Assembly: GCF_013377535.1 (NCBI RefSeq)
Contig: NZ_JABCJE010000011.1
Span: 1-64,000 of the forward strand
Direction: 5' to 3'
Origin: Donghicola mangrovi
GTDB lineage: Bacteria > Pseudomonadota > Alphaproteobacteria > Rhodobacterales > Rhodobacteraceae
DNA: 64,000 nt
Below the pieces are notes generated by a model. That model searched no databases. It had not been told where the DNA came from and saw nothing but the letters and a program-made list of their open reading frames with translations. Each line of letters begins with the position of its first letter. The first letter of the stretch is position 1. Made by a program: the position numbers and the translations under genes. Positions 11,952 through 21,150 of the stretch are shown in pieces.

Positions 11952-13051
11952 TCCAGTACCCGCAGTTCGGTCGGGAAGGTGGTCAGGGAGGTGCAGCCGC
12001 TTTCGGTGATCAGCACGTCATCCTCGAGCCGCACACCAAGGCGGCCGGGCAGGTACAGACCGGGCTCATTGGTGAACACGGTGCCAGCGGGCAGCACCAT
12101 GTGGTTGCCGCGCATGACATAGGGGGCTTCGTGTACCTCGCGGCCAAGGCCGTGGCCGGTCTTGGTGCGGATGAATTCGGCAAAGGGAGAGGCTTCGAGC
12201 ACGCTGGTCACGGCGTCGTCGATCTCGTGGGCGGTGACGCCATCGCGGGCAACCTCGTGGCCACGGCGATTGGCGCGCAGGACGGTGTTGTAAATCTCGG
12301 CGTCCTCGTCCGCGACATGGCCGACAAAGAAGGTCCGCGTGATGTCCGCACAGAACCCACCCCAGCGGGCGCCGAAATCGAACAGCAGCGCGTCACCGGG
12401 TTTGATCGGGACATCGCGGGCCTCGGCATGGGGGCGGGCAGAGTTCTCGGCGGCGGCAACGATGGGGCGGAAGGCGTGGTCGCTGGCCCCTTCGGCGAAC
12501 AGGTTCAGGATCAGCGATTGCTCGATCTGCTTTTCGGTGTCGCCCATCTTGATCGTGCCGATGGTGCGCTCCAGTGCCCGTTCGGAGATCTGGATGGCGG
12601 TGCGCATGGCCTCGATGTCTTCGGGCGTTTTGATCATCCGCAGGGCAGAGATTTCGCGCTCGGCATCCACGATCTGAACGCCCGCGCGGGCGGTGGTCAT
12701 GGCGTGGTGCACAAAGACCCGCATGACCTGACCTTCGACTGCGATGCTGCCTGCATTCAGATAGTCCATGAAGCCGGTGAAGGCGTCCGCATAACCGGTC
12801 TGATCGCGCCAGTCGAAGACCGGCCCGTCAAACCCGACCAAGCCCCAGCTTTGCAGCTCCAGATTGGGGACGATCGCAGCGGCGCGGCCATCGGCGCAGG
12901 CGGCCAGCACAAAGGGGCGCTCGTGGCTCATGAACGGATGATGGACGACGCGGGTGAAATTCGGTCCGGGCACCAGCGCGACTGCGTCAACGCCAAGGCT
13001 GCGTGCCACGGCGGAATAGTCGGCCAGCCTGTCAGAAAGCGTGCCAGTCAT
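11945..13051 (-). CDS. M24-family metallopeptidase (Xaa-Pro peptidase-like)
   Basis: This creatinase/prolidase-fold protein probably trims an imported peptide or peptide-like amide in the cytoplasm. An N-terminal creatinase-type domain (about 1-130) precedes the pita-bread domain. The five metal ligands are recognisable: Asp in LFDFGARW, Asp in FCADITRTF, His in [11 protein letters not shown], Glu in FTNEPGLY and Glu in [10 protein letters not shown]. At 368 residues it is within the aminopeptidase P/prolidase range. It lies between the binding-protein gene and the permeases, so its substrate is likely what the ABC system imports. The exact specificity is unknown. Confidence 0.88.
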
Positions 13052-13081
13052 AGGACCCTCGGATGTTTGGATACGAAAGGG

Positions 13082-13108
13082 GGGACCGGCGCCAGAAACG
13101 CCGGTCCC
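13082..13108 (-). other. Intercistronic stem-loop after the binding-protein gene
   Basis: GGGACCGGCG pairs perfectly with CGCCGGTCCC around CCAGAAA, between the binding-protein and peptidase genes. There is no T run. Such stems usually protect the upstream message or attenuate transcription, so the binding protein is made in excess over the membrane parts. Confidence 0.7.
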
Positions 13109-13123
13109 GATGGGGCAGGGACC

Positions 13124-14713
13124 TTACTTCAGGCCGACCTGATTGAAGATGTGACCACCCAGCGGGTGCACGACATAGCCGTCAACTTCGGGACGGGTGA
13201 CCATGAACACCACCGAATGCGCGATGGTTGCCCAAGGGGCCTGATCCTTGAAGATGGCTTGGGCTTCTTCGTAGAGCTTGGTGCGCTCGGCCTGATCGCT
13301 GGTGACTTTGGCGGCCTTGACGACCTTGTCGAAGTCCTCGTTGCACCACTGGGCACGGTTGGAACCGCCCACAGCGTCACAGCCCAAGAGAACGGCCAGG
13401 AAGTTGTCCGGATCACCATTGTCGCCGGTCCAACCCAGCAGAACCGCGCCGTCACGGGCGGTGTCCTTGGAACGCTCCAGATACTCGCCCCACTCATAGG
13501 ACACGATCTCGACGTTCACGCCAACCTTGGCAAAGTCCGACTGCATCAGTTCGGCCATACGGCGGGCGTTGGGGTTGTAGGGACGCTGAACGGGCATTGC
13601 CCAGATCTTCATCGACAGGTCGCTGACACCGGCATCGGCCAGCATCTTCTTGGCGGCTTCGGGATCATAGGCGTCATCCACGGTCGCATCGCTGTAGGAC
13701 CACATGGTCGGCGGGATCGGGTTCTTGGCGATCTGGCCAGACCCTTGGAAGACCACGTCGATGATCGCTTGCTTGTCGATCGCCATGTTCAGGGCCTTGC
13801 GGACCTCGGGCTTGTCGAAGGGCGCGACTTGGGTGTTGTAGGCCAGATAGCCCACGTTCAGGCCCTCTTGCTCCAGCACCTTGACGCCTTCGTCGGACTT
13901 CATCGCTTCGATGTCGGCGGGGTTCGGATAGGCCATGACGTGGCACTCGCCAGCCTGCAGCTTCTGGTAGCGGACCGATGCATCGGGGGTGATCGCAAAG
14001 ATCAGCGCCTCGACCTTGGCCGGTTCACCCCAATAGGCCCCGTTGCGCACGTAGCGGACAACTGCGTCCTTCTGGTAGGCTTGGAAGACGAACGGACCGG
14101 TGCCGATGGGCGCCTGGTTCAGCATTTCGGGGGTGCCGGCGGCCAGCATGGCATCGGCGTATTCCTTGGACACGATCGAGGCAAAGTCCATCGCCATGTT
14201 CGCGATAAAGGGCGCCTCGGGGCGGTTCAGGTGGAAGACAACGGTGTAGTCGTCAACCTTTTCCATGCTCTTGATCAGCTCGGGCATGGACATGCCGGTG
14301 TAGTATTCCCAAGTGCCGCCCGAAACCTGATTGTAGGGGTTCTCGGGGTTGCCCTGACGGTCGAAGGTAAAGATCACGTCGTCCGCGTTGAAGTCGCGGG
14401 TCGGGGTGAACTGGTCGTTCGAGTGGAACTTCACGCCCTGACGCAGGTGGAAGGTCACCTTCAGGCCATCCTCGGAGACCTCATAGCTTTCGGCCAGACC
14501 GGGCTGGGTCTCGGTGGTGCCGACCTTGAATTCGACCAGCTGGTTGTAGACGGGGTGGCTGGACGCGTCGAACGTGGTGCCAGCGGTATAGAGCGCGGGA
14601 TCGAAGCCCTCGGGCGAGCCTTCGGAGCAATAGACCAGAGCCTGCGCATGCGCGGCGCCTGCCGACAGAGCCATCGCTGCGGCCATGCCAAGCAATTTTG
14701 CCTTAAGTAACAT
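13124..14713 (-). CDS. Periplasmic peptide-binding protein, ABC family 5 (DppA/OppA-like)
   Basis: This secreted receptor feeds the DppBCDF-type importer. A Sec signal peptide is clear (MLLKAKLLGMAAAMALSAGAAHA, cleavage after AHA), and the mature start ALVYCSEGSPEGFDP is typical of DppA-like proteins. Family 5 landmarks such as VTFHLRQGVKFHSND and ALNMAIDKQAII are present. The start at 14713 was chosen because GGAGGT lies eight bases upstream; the frame stays open further upstream without signal-peptide character. It is the first transporter gene, downstream of the XRE-cupin regulator on the same strand, and is followed by a stable hairpin. Confidence 0.93.
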   Translation of the reverse strand: MLLKAKLLGMAAAMALSAGAAHAQALVYCSEGSPEGFDPALYTAGTTFDASSHPVYNQLVEFKVGTTETQPGLAESYEVSEDGLKVTFHLRQGVKFHSNDQFTPTRDFNADDVIFTFDRQGNPENPYNQVSGGTWEYYTGMSMPELIKSMEKVDDYTVVFHLNRPEAPFIANMAMDFASIVSKEYADAMLAAGTPEMLNQAPIGTGPFVFQAYQKDAVVRYVRNGAYWGEPAKVEALIFAITPDASVRYQKLQAGECHVMAYPNPADIEAMKSDEGVKVLEQEGLNVGYLAYNTQVAPFDKPEVRKALNMAIDKQAIIDVVFQGSGQIAKNPIPPTMWSYSDATVDDAYDPEAAKKMLADAGVSDLSMKIWAMPVQRPYNPNARRMAELMQSDFAKVGVNVEIVSYEWGEYLERSKDTARDGAVLLGWTGDNGDPDNFLAVLLGCDAVGGSNRAQWCNEDFDKVVKAAKVTSDQAERTKLYEEAQAIFKDQAPWATIAHSVVFMVTRPEVDGYVVHPLGGHIFNQVGLK

Positions 14714-14816
14714 TAGATCAACCTCCATGTTGGGTCTTTGATGGTGTCCGGTGTCTGGTGCACCGTTTGTCCGCCTGTGCGGATTTGCTCTCCGGCCGGG
14801 ATTGGCCGGAAATTCG

Positions 14817-15446
14817 TCAGCCGTCGCCCTCAATCGTGGCGGGGGGCAGGCGGCGCTGGTCATCGGGGGACAGAACGCTAAGAGTTCCGGTCCACAGGAT
14901 GCGCGCGGCTGTGTCGGTGGGGTTGGACCATGCATGGGGAACGGTGCCGCTATAGTGCAGGCTGTCCCCGACATTCATGGTGAACCGCTGGCCGTCGAGG
15001 GTCCATTCGACCTGGCCCTCGAGCATGTAGATGATTTCCTCGCCCTCGTGGGACACGGTTTCGGACTGGTAGCCCGCCGGAACGTGCATGATGTACGACG
15101 ACATCTCAGAGCCCGAGTAATCGTTGCTCAGGGCTTCGTAGGTGATGGACGAACCGGCCAGCGAAAACTTCTCGCGGGTGTCGGCGCGGCTGATGGCGTC
15201 GGTGGGCTTGTGGGTCTTGATGAAGTACTCGAGCCGCACGTCCAGCCCTTCGGCCAGCTGCGCCAGCGTGCCCAAGGTCGGCACCGCCAGATCACGCTCG
15301 ATCTGGCTGACATAGCCCACGGAAACCCCCGATGCCTCGCTTAGCCCTTGCAGGGTCAGACCCAGCCCCTTGCGGCGCTTGCGGATCAGCGCGCCGAGCT
15401 TGGGTCCAGTGGATTTGTCGTGGGGGGCGGGGGCCGTGATTTGCAT
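14817..15446 (-). CDS. XRE-family regulator with C-terminal cupin domain
   Basis: This is a DNA-binding regulator with a small-molecule cupin sensor. The N-terminal helix-turn-helix (about 18-75) contains LTLQGLSEASGVSVGYVSQIE, and the cupin (about 125-195) has the HEGEEIIYMLEGQVEW and GDSLHYSGTVPHAW motifs. The architecture is that of PuuR/SutR-like regulators, which often control uptake and catabolism of amino acids, polyamines or peptides. It lies 103 bases upstream of the binding-protein gene on the same strand and is the likely controller of the ABC-M24 operon. Its own promoter region holds strong palindromes. The ligand is unknown. Confidence 0.9.
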   Translation of the reverse strand: MQITAPAPHDKSTGPKLGALIRKRRKGLGLTLQGLSEASGVSVGYVSQIERDLAVPTLGTLAQLAEGLDVRLEYFIKTHKPTDAISRADTREKFSLAGSSITYEALSNDYSGSEMSSYIMHVPAGYQSETVSHEGEEIIYMLEGQVEWTLDGQRFTMNVGDSLHYSGTVPHAWSNPTDTAARILWTGTLSVLSPDDQRRLPPATIEGDG

Positions 15447-15484
15447 GACCGGGATTATTTGACCACCTGATCAATAAACTCAAT

Positions 15485-15517
15485 AAAAATTTTATCCCCC
15501 AGTAAAATTTTTTTACT
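15485..15517. promoter_or_regulatory. Overlapping AT-rich palindromes, probable XRE-cupin operator
   Basis: AAAAATTTTA (15485-15494) and TAAAATTTTT (15503-15512) form a perfect ten-base inverted repeat with an eight-base centre. Overlapping it, AGTAAAA and TTTTACT (15501-15517) form a second perfect dyad with a three-base centre. Both lie about 40 bp upstream of the regulator start and about 110 bp upstream of the divergent DUF2520 gene, a good place for autoregulation. Confidence 0.55.
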
Positions 15518-15625
15518 CGGTCCTTTTTGGGGCCTGAAAAATAGGCACATCGCGGGCGGCCCCAGATTGCCCAAGGGCGAAAATTGGACCATTCTGCAAT
15601 CGTTTAGACAGCGGTCGGAGGTCAC

Positions 15626-16453
15626 ATGGTGCGGGTCAATATCGTCGGGGCAGGCAAGGTCGGGCAGACCCTGATGTTGCTGATGGCGGGGCTGGACGGG
15701 GTGATCGTGCAGGACGTCCTGAGCCAGCGCCGCGAATCTGCCCTAAGGGCAACCGAGCTGGCCAAAACGGGCCGCGCGGTGGACCGGATCGCGGATATGG
15801 GGGCGGCTGATCTGTGGTTGCTGACCGTTCCCGATGACCGGATCGCGGGCGTCGCCGAACAACTAGCGGGCAGCGCCGCGCCGGCAATGGCGGTGCATTG
15901 CAGCGGGTTCCTGTCCTCGGCCGTGTTGGGGCCTTTGGGGGCGGCGGGCTGGCGGGTCGCCAGTTGCCATCCGGTCCTCAGCTTTGCCGATCCGCAAAGC
16001 GCCGCGCAGCAATTCGCGGGCACCTACTGCGCGGTCGAAGGGGACAGCGCCGCCGTTCAGGCAATCACCGATCTGGTCGAGCGGATGGGCGGCATCCCCT
16101 TTGCGGTGAACGCGCAGCAAAAGGCGCTTTATCACGCGGCGGCGGTGTTCTCGAACAACTTTGCGGTGGTGGTTCAGGGGATCGCACAAGACGCTTGGGC
16201 CGCCGCGGGCGTGCCGCAGGACGTGGCCAAGGCGCTGGGGGACAAGCTGCTAGGCGGGGCGGCGGCGAATGTGGCGCGGCTGGGCCCGCAGGCCGCGCTG
16301 ACCGGCCCCGCTGCGCGCGGGGACACCGAGGTTCTGGACGCACAGGGCGCAGCCGTTGCCGCGTGGCACCCCGAGGCGGGGCAGGCTTACCGCGTGCTCA
16401 GTGATCTGGGTTGGCGGCTCAAGCAGACCGGCGCCACCAAGGGGGATGCCTGA
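15626..16453 (+). CDS. Rossmann-like protein with DUF2520 domain
   Basis: This protein belongs to a family with an N-terminal NAD(P)-binding Rossmann fold (VNIVGAGKVGQTL, about residues 3-15) and a C-terminal all-helical DUF2520 domain resembling 6-phosphogluconate dehydrogenase-type dimerisation domains. The segment HCSGFLSSAVLGPL followed by CHPVLSFADP is typical of the family. A reductase or dehydrogenase function is likely, but the substrate is not known. The ATG follows GGAGGTCAC. The gene is divergent from the XRE-cupin regulator. Its stop codon directly abuts that of the convergent CheW gene, with no base between. Confidence 0.85.
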   Translation: MVRVNIVGAGKVGQTLMLLMAGLDGVIVQDVLSQRRESALRATELAKTGRAVDRIADMGAADLWLLTVPDDRIAGVAEQLAGSAAPAMAVHCSGFLSSAVLGPLGAAGWRVASCHPVLSFADPQSAAQQFAGTYCAVEGDSAAVQAITDLVERMGGIPFAVNAQQKALYHAAAVFSNNFAVVVQGIAQDAWAAAGVPQDVAKALGDKLLGGAAANVARLGPQAALTGPAARGDTEVLDAQGAAVAAWHPEAGQAYRVLSDLGWRLKQTGATKGDA

Positions 16454-17887
16454 TCAGGCAGGCGTGTGCAAGCTGAGGTACATGTTCTCGGTATCGATGA
16501 CCTCGAACAGGTTCCGGTTCCCGCGGTTCAGACGGCGGGCCATGGTGGTTAGCACGTTCGACTTCTGCTGGTAGAAGGAAATCGTCTCGACCGCGATCAG
16601 TTCCTGAATGGCAAGGCCGACGCGCTTGCCGTTCCGGCGCACCACGATGATCGCGGACTTGTTGCCATAGGGCGACGTTGGCTGCTTCATCACGGCAGCG
16701 AGGCCAAAGATCGGCAGCATCTCGTTCCGGTGGCTGATCGTGCCGATGTACCCTTCGGCATCCGCATCTGCCAGTTTTTCGCGCCACGGCACAATCTCGA
16801 CCACTTGGGCCAGATCGATGGCAAAGGGCTTGCCCGCGTCGATCAGCAGGGACAGCACGCGCTTGCCCTGACTGTTGACGCCGGTTTCCTCGGGCACGGC
16901 GCTCTTGATGATGACCTTGCCCAGATCGGTGACGCGCTGTTCCTTGAGCATCGCGTCGTAGTCCAGCACAAGGAACTGGTCGTCGTCATTGCGGGACACG
17001 ATCCCGCGGATCAGATGCGGGCTGGTATAGACGGTGTCCGGCACCGCCCCCAGATCGCTTTCGCTAATGTTGATGATGTCCACGGCACGGTCCACGCGCA
17101 TGGCCACGCGGTCCGCCGCGCCGACACGGATCACAACGCCCGAGGCCTTTTTCAGATCGCGGCTGTGGTCGGTGATCCCGAGCAGGGTCAGTGGGTCCAT
17201 CAGCGCCATCTCGAGGCCATGCGATTTGATGGTGCCGCAGCACAGCTCGCTGCGGGCGGTCCAGGCGTTTACCTCGGTCTCGGGGATGGTGGTTTCGATC
17301 TGGGTGATGGGCAGGCACATCTGCACGCCGTCGGTCTCGAACAGCAGGAAACGGTCGCTGTGATCCCAGCTGCGGGTGGCGGCGCGGGTGTCGCGGACCA
17401 GTGGCACGCTCTCGGCATAGAGCGCCTCGATATCCAGCAGTGGAAAGGACATGGTCCCGTCATGGGACATCCGCCCGACAATGCGAGAGGCCATCGCGTC
17501 GTTGTTGTGGCGCATCTCGTGGGTTTCGCAATCGGCCCGTTTCACCAACTTGACCGCATGGCGGGCCAGAATACCCAGCAGCATCTTTTCATGGGTCAGG
17601 ATGACCACGACGCTTTCCTTGGTGGTCTCGTCCTTGTCGGTCAGCCCCAGAAAGCACGGCAGGTCCAGTGCAGGCACGATCTGGCGGCGCAGGCGAAAGC
17701 AGCCCAGAACGCCGTCCACCACCGACGGCAGCGGGTCAAAGACCTCGGGGCAGGGGACGACCTCGCGGACTTGGGTCACGGGGACGGCCACCTTGAAGTG
17801 CCCCAGATCCATGACCGCAAGGGTATCCTCGCCGCCCTTGGGGGCGGTTTGCTTTTGCTTGGGGCCGGGTGCGGTCTGGTCGGGCAT
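16454..17887 (-). CDS. Chemotaxis coupling protein with three CheW domains
   Basis: CheW couples chemoreceptors to the kinase CheA, and this 477-residue protein carries three CheW-like units in tandem (about 21-158, 178-313 and 342-474). Each begins with a beta-strand and ligand-loop pattern of the type LAVMDLGHFKVAVPVTQVREV, LLFETDGVQMCLPITQIE and SLLIDAGKPFAIDLAQVVEIV. A normal CheW has one domain of about 150 residues. The gene starts nine bases after the PAS-chemoreceptor stop, so the two form an operon. A scaffold that clusters receptors or binds several CheA or receptor tips at once is plausible. No cheA, cheY, cheR or cheB lies nearby. Confidence 0.85.
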   Translation of the reverse strand: MPDQTAPGPKQKQTAPKGGEDTLAVMDLGHFKVAVPVTQVREVVPCPEVFDPLPSVVDGVLGCFRLRRQIVPALDLPCFLGLTDKDETTKESVVVILTHEKMLLGILARHAVKLVKRADCETHEMRHNNDAMASRIVGRMSHDGTMSFPLLDIEALYAESVPLVRDTRAATRSWDHSDRFLLFETDGVQMCLPITQIETTIPETEVNAWTARSELCCGTIKSHGLEMALMDPLTLLGITDHSRDLKKASGVVIRVGAADRVAMRVDRAVDIINISESDLGAVPDTVYTSPHLIRGIVSRNDDDQFLVLDYDAMLKEQRVTDLGKVIIKSAVPEETGVNSQGKRVLSLLIDAGKPFAIDLAQVVEIVPWREKLADADAEGYIGTISHRNEMLPIFGLAAVMKQPTSPYGNKSAIIVVRRNGKRVGLAIQELIAVETISFYQQKSNVLTTMARRLNRGNRNLFEVIDTENMYLSLHTPA

Positions 17888-17896
17888 GGGCGCGGC

Positions 17897-20659
17897 TTAC
17901 TTGGCGGTGATCGACGACAGAGCTTCGATCAGGGCGACAACCTCGCGAGAGACGTTGTCCTGATCCCGTGCCAGATCCGAAATGGTGGTGATCGATTTCG
18001 CGGTGTCGTCCACCGCGTTCACGATGCTGCCAAAGGCCTGACGCGCGGACTGCGACCGTTCGGTACCAAGGGTCACGCGGCTCGCGCTTTCGGAAATCAG
18101 CTTGGTGATCTCCATTGCGGCGTTCGAGCTGCGTTCGGCCAGTTTACGGACCTCTTCTGCCACCACCGAGAAGCCGACACCGTATTCGCCAGCGCGGGCG
18201 GCCTCGATCGCGGCGTTGAAGGCCAGCAGGTTGGTCTGGTTCGCGATGTCCCCGATGACACGGACCATATCGCCGATCTCGGTCGAGGATTTGGCGATCA
18301 GCTCGATGCTCTGGATGGCGTTATCCAGTGCGTCGTTGCCGGCGGATGCGCTTTGCTTGGTGTTCTTCGATTGGGCCAGCGCACTGGTGGTCGAGGAATT
18401 GATCGCCTCGATCGAGCCTGCCAGACGCGCGACCGACTGGGTCATGGCGCGGGTTTTGTCCTTGATCGCTTCTTCCAGCATGACCTGTTCGGTGATGTCG
18501 TGGGCGTACTTGATCACCCCGATGGTCTGGCCGTGGGCGTCGATCAGGCGCGAATAGGTCGCCTGGATCCACACATCGCGGCCAAACTTGCCGATCCGGT
18601 GGAAGCGGCCGCTGCGGTTCTCGCCCTTGGCCAGCGCGATCCAGAACTCGCGATAGTGGTTCGAGCGGATGTAATCGGGCGAGCAGAACATCGAATGGTG
18701 CTGGCCTTGGATTTCCCGCAGCGAATAGCCGCAAACCCGCAAGAAGTTCTCGTTGGCGCGCAGGATGTTCCCCTCGAGGTCGAACTCCACAACCGACTGC
18801 GAGCGGTCGATGGCGTCGAATTTGGACTCGAATTCGGCATTCCGCTTGCGGCGTGCGGTGACGTCGGTGGCGAACTTCACGACTTTGATCGGGTGGCCGT
18901 CGATGTCGAAAATCGGGTTGTACGTCGCCGAGATAAAGACCTCGCGCCCGTTTTTCGCCTGACGCACATATTCGCCGCGGTCATATTCGCCGCGTCCCAG
19001 CTTGGCCCAGAATTCCGCATAGGCCGAGGAATCCGCTACCTGAGGCGTCACGAACATGCGGTGGTGTTTGCCGATCACTTCTTCGGGCTGATAACCCATC
19101 AAGGTCAGGAAGTTCTTGTTGGCGGTGATGATCACGCCTTCCATGTCGAACTCGATCACGCCCTGCGCACGGTCGATCGCGCGGACCTTGCCCTCGAAGT
19201 CGGCGTTGCGCATCCGGTTGGTGGTGATGTCCTGCGCGACTTCGACGATTTTCTGAACGCGGCCGTTCAGGTCATGCACCGGCGCAAAGGTCGACTGGAC
19301 AAAGAAATCCTCGCCGTTCAGGCCGTATTTGCGGTATTCCCCAGATGTCGGACGCCCCGAGCTGACCTCGTTCCAGAAGCGGTTATAGGACAGGGTTTGT
19401 GTGCCTTCGGGCGACCACAGCGATGCCGCAGACAAGTCCGACAGATCGCCGCGGGTATAGCCGGTCAGTTCGAAAAACTTGCCGTTGGCCTTCAGGATGC
19501 GGCCATCGGGCGCGTATTCGATCATCATGTGGTGCTTCTGCACCGCCCCCAATACGCCTTCCAGCTCGTTGGTCTGCTTTTTGGTTTCGGTGACGTCCAG
19601 CGCGACCTTGATCACCTTGACCACGGTGCCGTCGGGCCCGAGGATCGGGTTGTAGCTGGCCTGAATCCAGACCATCTCGCCGTCTTTGGTATAGCGCTTG
19701 TATTCACCGGCATCGTATTCGCCGCGACCCAGCTTTTGCCAGAACGCCTTGTATGCGGGGCTTTCACGCTCGACCTCGTCGATGAAAATCTTGTGGTGCT
19801 TGCCGACGATCTCTTCTTTGCGATAGCCCATCAGCTGGCAGAAGTTCGAGTTCGCGCCAATGATCGTACCGTTCAATTCGAACTCGATCACGGCCATGGC
19901 TTTGCTCAGGGCCTTCAGGCGGCCAGCGTTTTCGGCGGCGTTTTCTTTGACCGCTGTGACATCCATCGCGTACTTGACGATCTTGGCGACTTTGCCGTCC
20001 GGACCAACAATCGGGTTATAGTTCGCGCGGATCCAGACCGAGCGTCCGGTGCGGGTCAGGCGCTCGAATTCGCCATCGCGAACCTCGCCTTTGCGCAGGG
20101 TTTCCCACAGTTCGTTATATTCCGCGCTTTCGACAAAACTTTTCTGGCAGAACATCCGGTGAGGGCGGCCAACGACATCCTCAAGCGAGTAGTTCATCAG
20201 CTTCAGGAAGTTTTCGTTGGCGTGGGTGACGCGCCCCTCGAGGTCGAACTCGATCACGGCCTGTGCACGGTGGATCGCCGAAATCTGTCCGACCAGATCG
20301 GTGTCCTGCGGGACCAGCGATCCCAGCAGCATCATGGTGTCATCGTTCAGGGTGCCCTTGCCCGCGATGACGTGGAAGGTCACGCCTTGATCGTCCTCTT
20401 TGAGATGGACGTGCAGTTGCTTGTGTCCACCATCGGTCATCGCCTTGCGGATGGCGCTTTCCAGATAGGCCCCCTCGCGGACAAAGCTGCTGATGGTGGC
20501 GCCCGTCAGGTCCAGTGCACCGGGGGCCAATGATTTTTCGGCCACGTCGTTTGCAGCAATAATCACGCCGTCCTTGGCGCGAACCTGCATCACAAGGCAG
20601 GCCTGCATCATCAGTTCGGACGCCGCGCCATGAAGGTGGGTCGAGAGTTCTCCGGCCAT
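17897..20659 (-). CDS. Soluble chemoreceptor with five regularly spaced PAS domains
   Basis: This cytoplasmic methyl-accepting chemotaxis protein has no membrane segment. After a divergent N-terminal PAS-like region (about 20-110), five PAS units follow. Their entry motif (VIEFD or a variant) falls at residues 135, 257, 379, 501 and 623, a period of exactly 122. Units 1, 2, 4 and 5 have a conserved His in the motif G-x-x-H-x-x-F (for example GKHHKIF); unit 3 lacks it. The C-terminal signalling domain (about 720-920) has the receptor tip [20 protein letters not shown]. The overall plan resembles BdlA and Aer-type redox receptors. ATG 20659 was preferred over an upstream in-frame TTG because GGAAAG precedes it. 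Confidence 0.92.
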   Translation of the reverse strand: MAGELSTHLHGAASELMMQACLVMQVRAKDGVIIAANDVAEKSLAPGALDLTGATISSFVREGAYLESAIRKAMTDGGHKQLHVHLKEDDQGVTFHVIAGKGTLNDDTMMLLGSLVPQDTDLVGQISAIHRAQAVIEFDLEGRVTHANENFLKLMNYSLEDVVGRPHRMFCQKSFVESAEYNELWETLRKGEVRDGEFERLTRTGRSVWIRANYNPIVGPDGKVAKIVKYAMDVTAVKENAAENAGRLKALSKAMAVIEFELNGTIIGANSNFCQLMGYRKEEIVGKHHKIFIDEVERESPAYKAFWQKLGRGEYDAGEYKRYTKDGEMVWIQASYNPILGPDGTVVKVIKVALDVTETKKQTNELEGVLGAVQKHHMMIEYAPDGRILKANGKFFELTGYTRGDLSDLSAASLWSPEGTQTLSYNRFWNEVSSGRPTSGEYRKYGLNGEDFFVQSTFAPVHDLNGRVQKIVEVAQDITTNRMRNADFEGKVRAIDRAQGVIEFDMEGVIITANKNFLTLMGYQPEEVIGKHHRMFVTPQVADSSAYAEFWAKLGRGEYDRGEYVRQAKNGREVFISATYNPIFDIDGHPIKVVKFATDVTARRKRNAEFESKFDAIDRSQSVVEFDLEGNILRANENFLRVCGYSLREIQGQHHSMFCSPDYIRSNHYREFWIALAKGENRSGRFHRIGKFGRDVWIQATYSRLIDAHGQTIGVIKYAHDITEQVMLEEAIKDKTRAMTQSVARLAGSIEAINSSTTSALAQSKNTKQSASAGNDALDNAIQSIELIAKSSTEIGDMVRVIGDIANQTNLLAFNAAIEAARAGEYGVGFSVVAEEVRKLAERSSNAAMEITKLISESASRVTLGTERSQSARQAFGSIVNAVDDTAKSITTISDLARDQDNVSREVVALIEALSSITAK

Positions 20660-21096
20660 ATGTCTGTCTTTCCGCAGGTGCGAGGCCAAGGGCCCCGGTC
20701 GTGAGTGTGGTACCTAGAAAGGCGTGTTCGTCGGGTCTTTACGCGCGGTCTGAGAGCCGAGTTTCGGCCCGTGCGCATTTTTGTTCGTAGGCCTCATGCA
20801 GAAACCGTGCCGATTTCCGTGGCTTACAGGCGCAGGGGCCTGCATCAACGTCAGCCAACGCGCGTGAGGTGGTCGCGCAGGCTGCGGTATTGCCAGAACG
20901 GAAGGTTTTCATGGTTTGGTCCGCACATTCTAAGCCGTCTGACAATTATGAACGGCAAAATAACCGGATGGTTAGGGTATCTTGCGGTGAAAATTCGCGA
21001 CTTCCGGTCAGGTTCTGGCAGGGCGTGTCCGGGGGCGCTCTTACCAAGGGCTGCCCCTTCATCGCCGGTGGTGCGGCAGGTTCCCCGTTCGGGAAC
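20660..21096. other. Non-coding stretch upstream of the chemoreceptor gene
   Basis: This roughly 440-base interval must hold the promoter of the chemoreceptor-CheW operon. A reading frame open on the plus strand lacks an SD and has a composition unlike a protein (Arg- and Ser-rich, no domain). A short hairpin, GTTCCC/GGGAAC at 21080-21096, adjoins the terminator of the sugar operon. I see no other supportable feature. Confidence 0.5.
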
Positions 21097-21124
21097 GAAA
21101 AAGGGGGCACACATGGCGCCCCCT
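21097..21124 (-). terminator. Terminator of the erythritol ABC operon
   Basis: On the minus strand AGGGGGC pairs with GCCCCCT and is followed by a run of T. It starts 27 bases after the stop of the binding-protein gene. Confidence 0.75.
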
Positions 21125-21150
21125 GAATGTTTTCGCGATGTTAGACGGAA

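Noticed and set aside
12101-14710. An 869-codon open frame on the plus strand opposite the M24 peptidase and binding-protein genes
   Set aside because: It is a shadow of real genes with no SD and no recognisable motif.
17927-20250. Tandem PAS coding units considered as a recent DNA duplication or assembly artefact
   Set aside because: The units differ widely in amino acids although their spacing is exact, so they are old duplicates and not a collapsed or repeated assembly.
16730-20533. A 1267-codon open frame on the plus strand opposite the CheW and chemoreceptor genes
   Set aside because: It is antisense to two well-supported genes, is rich in Gly, His, Asp and Arg without any domain, and arises from the codon bias of the coding strand.
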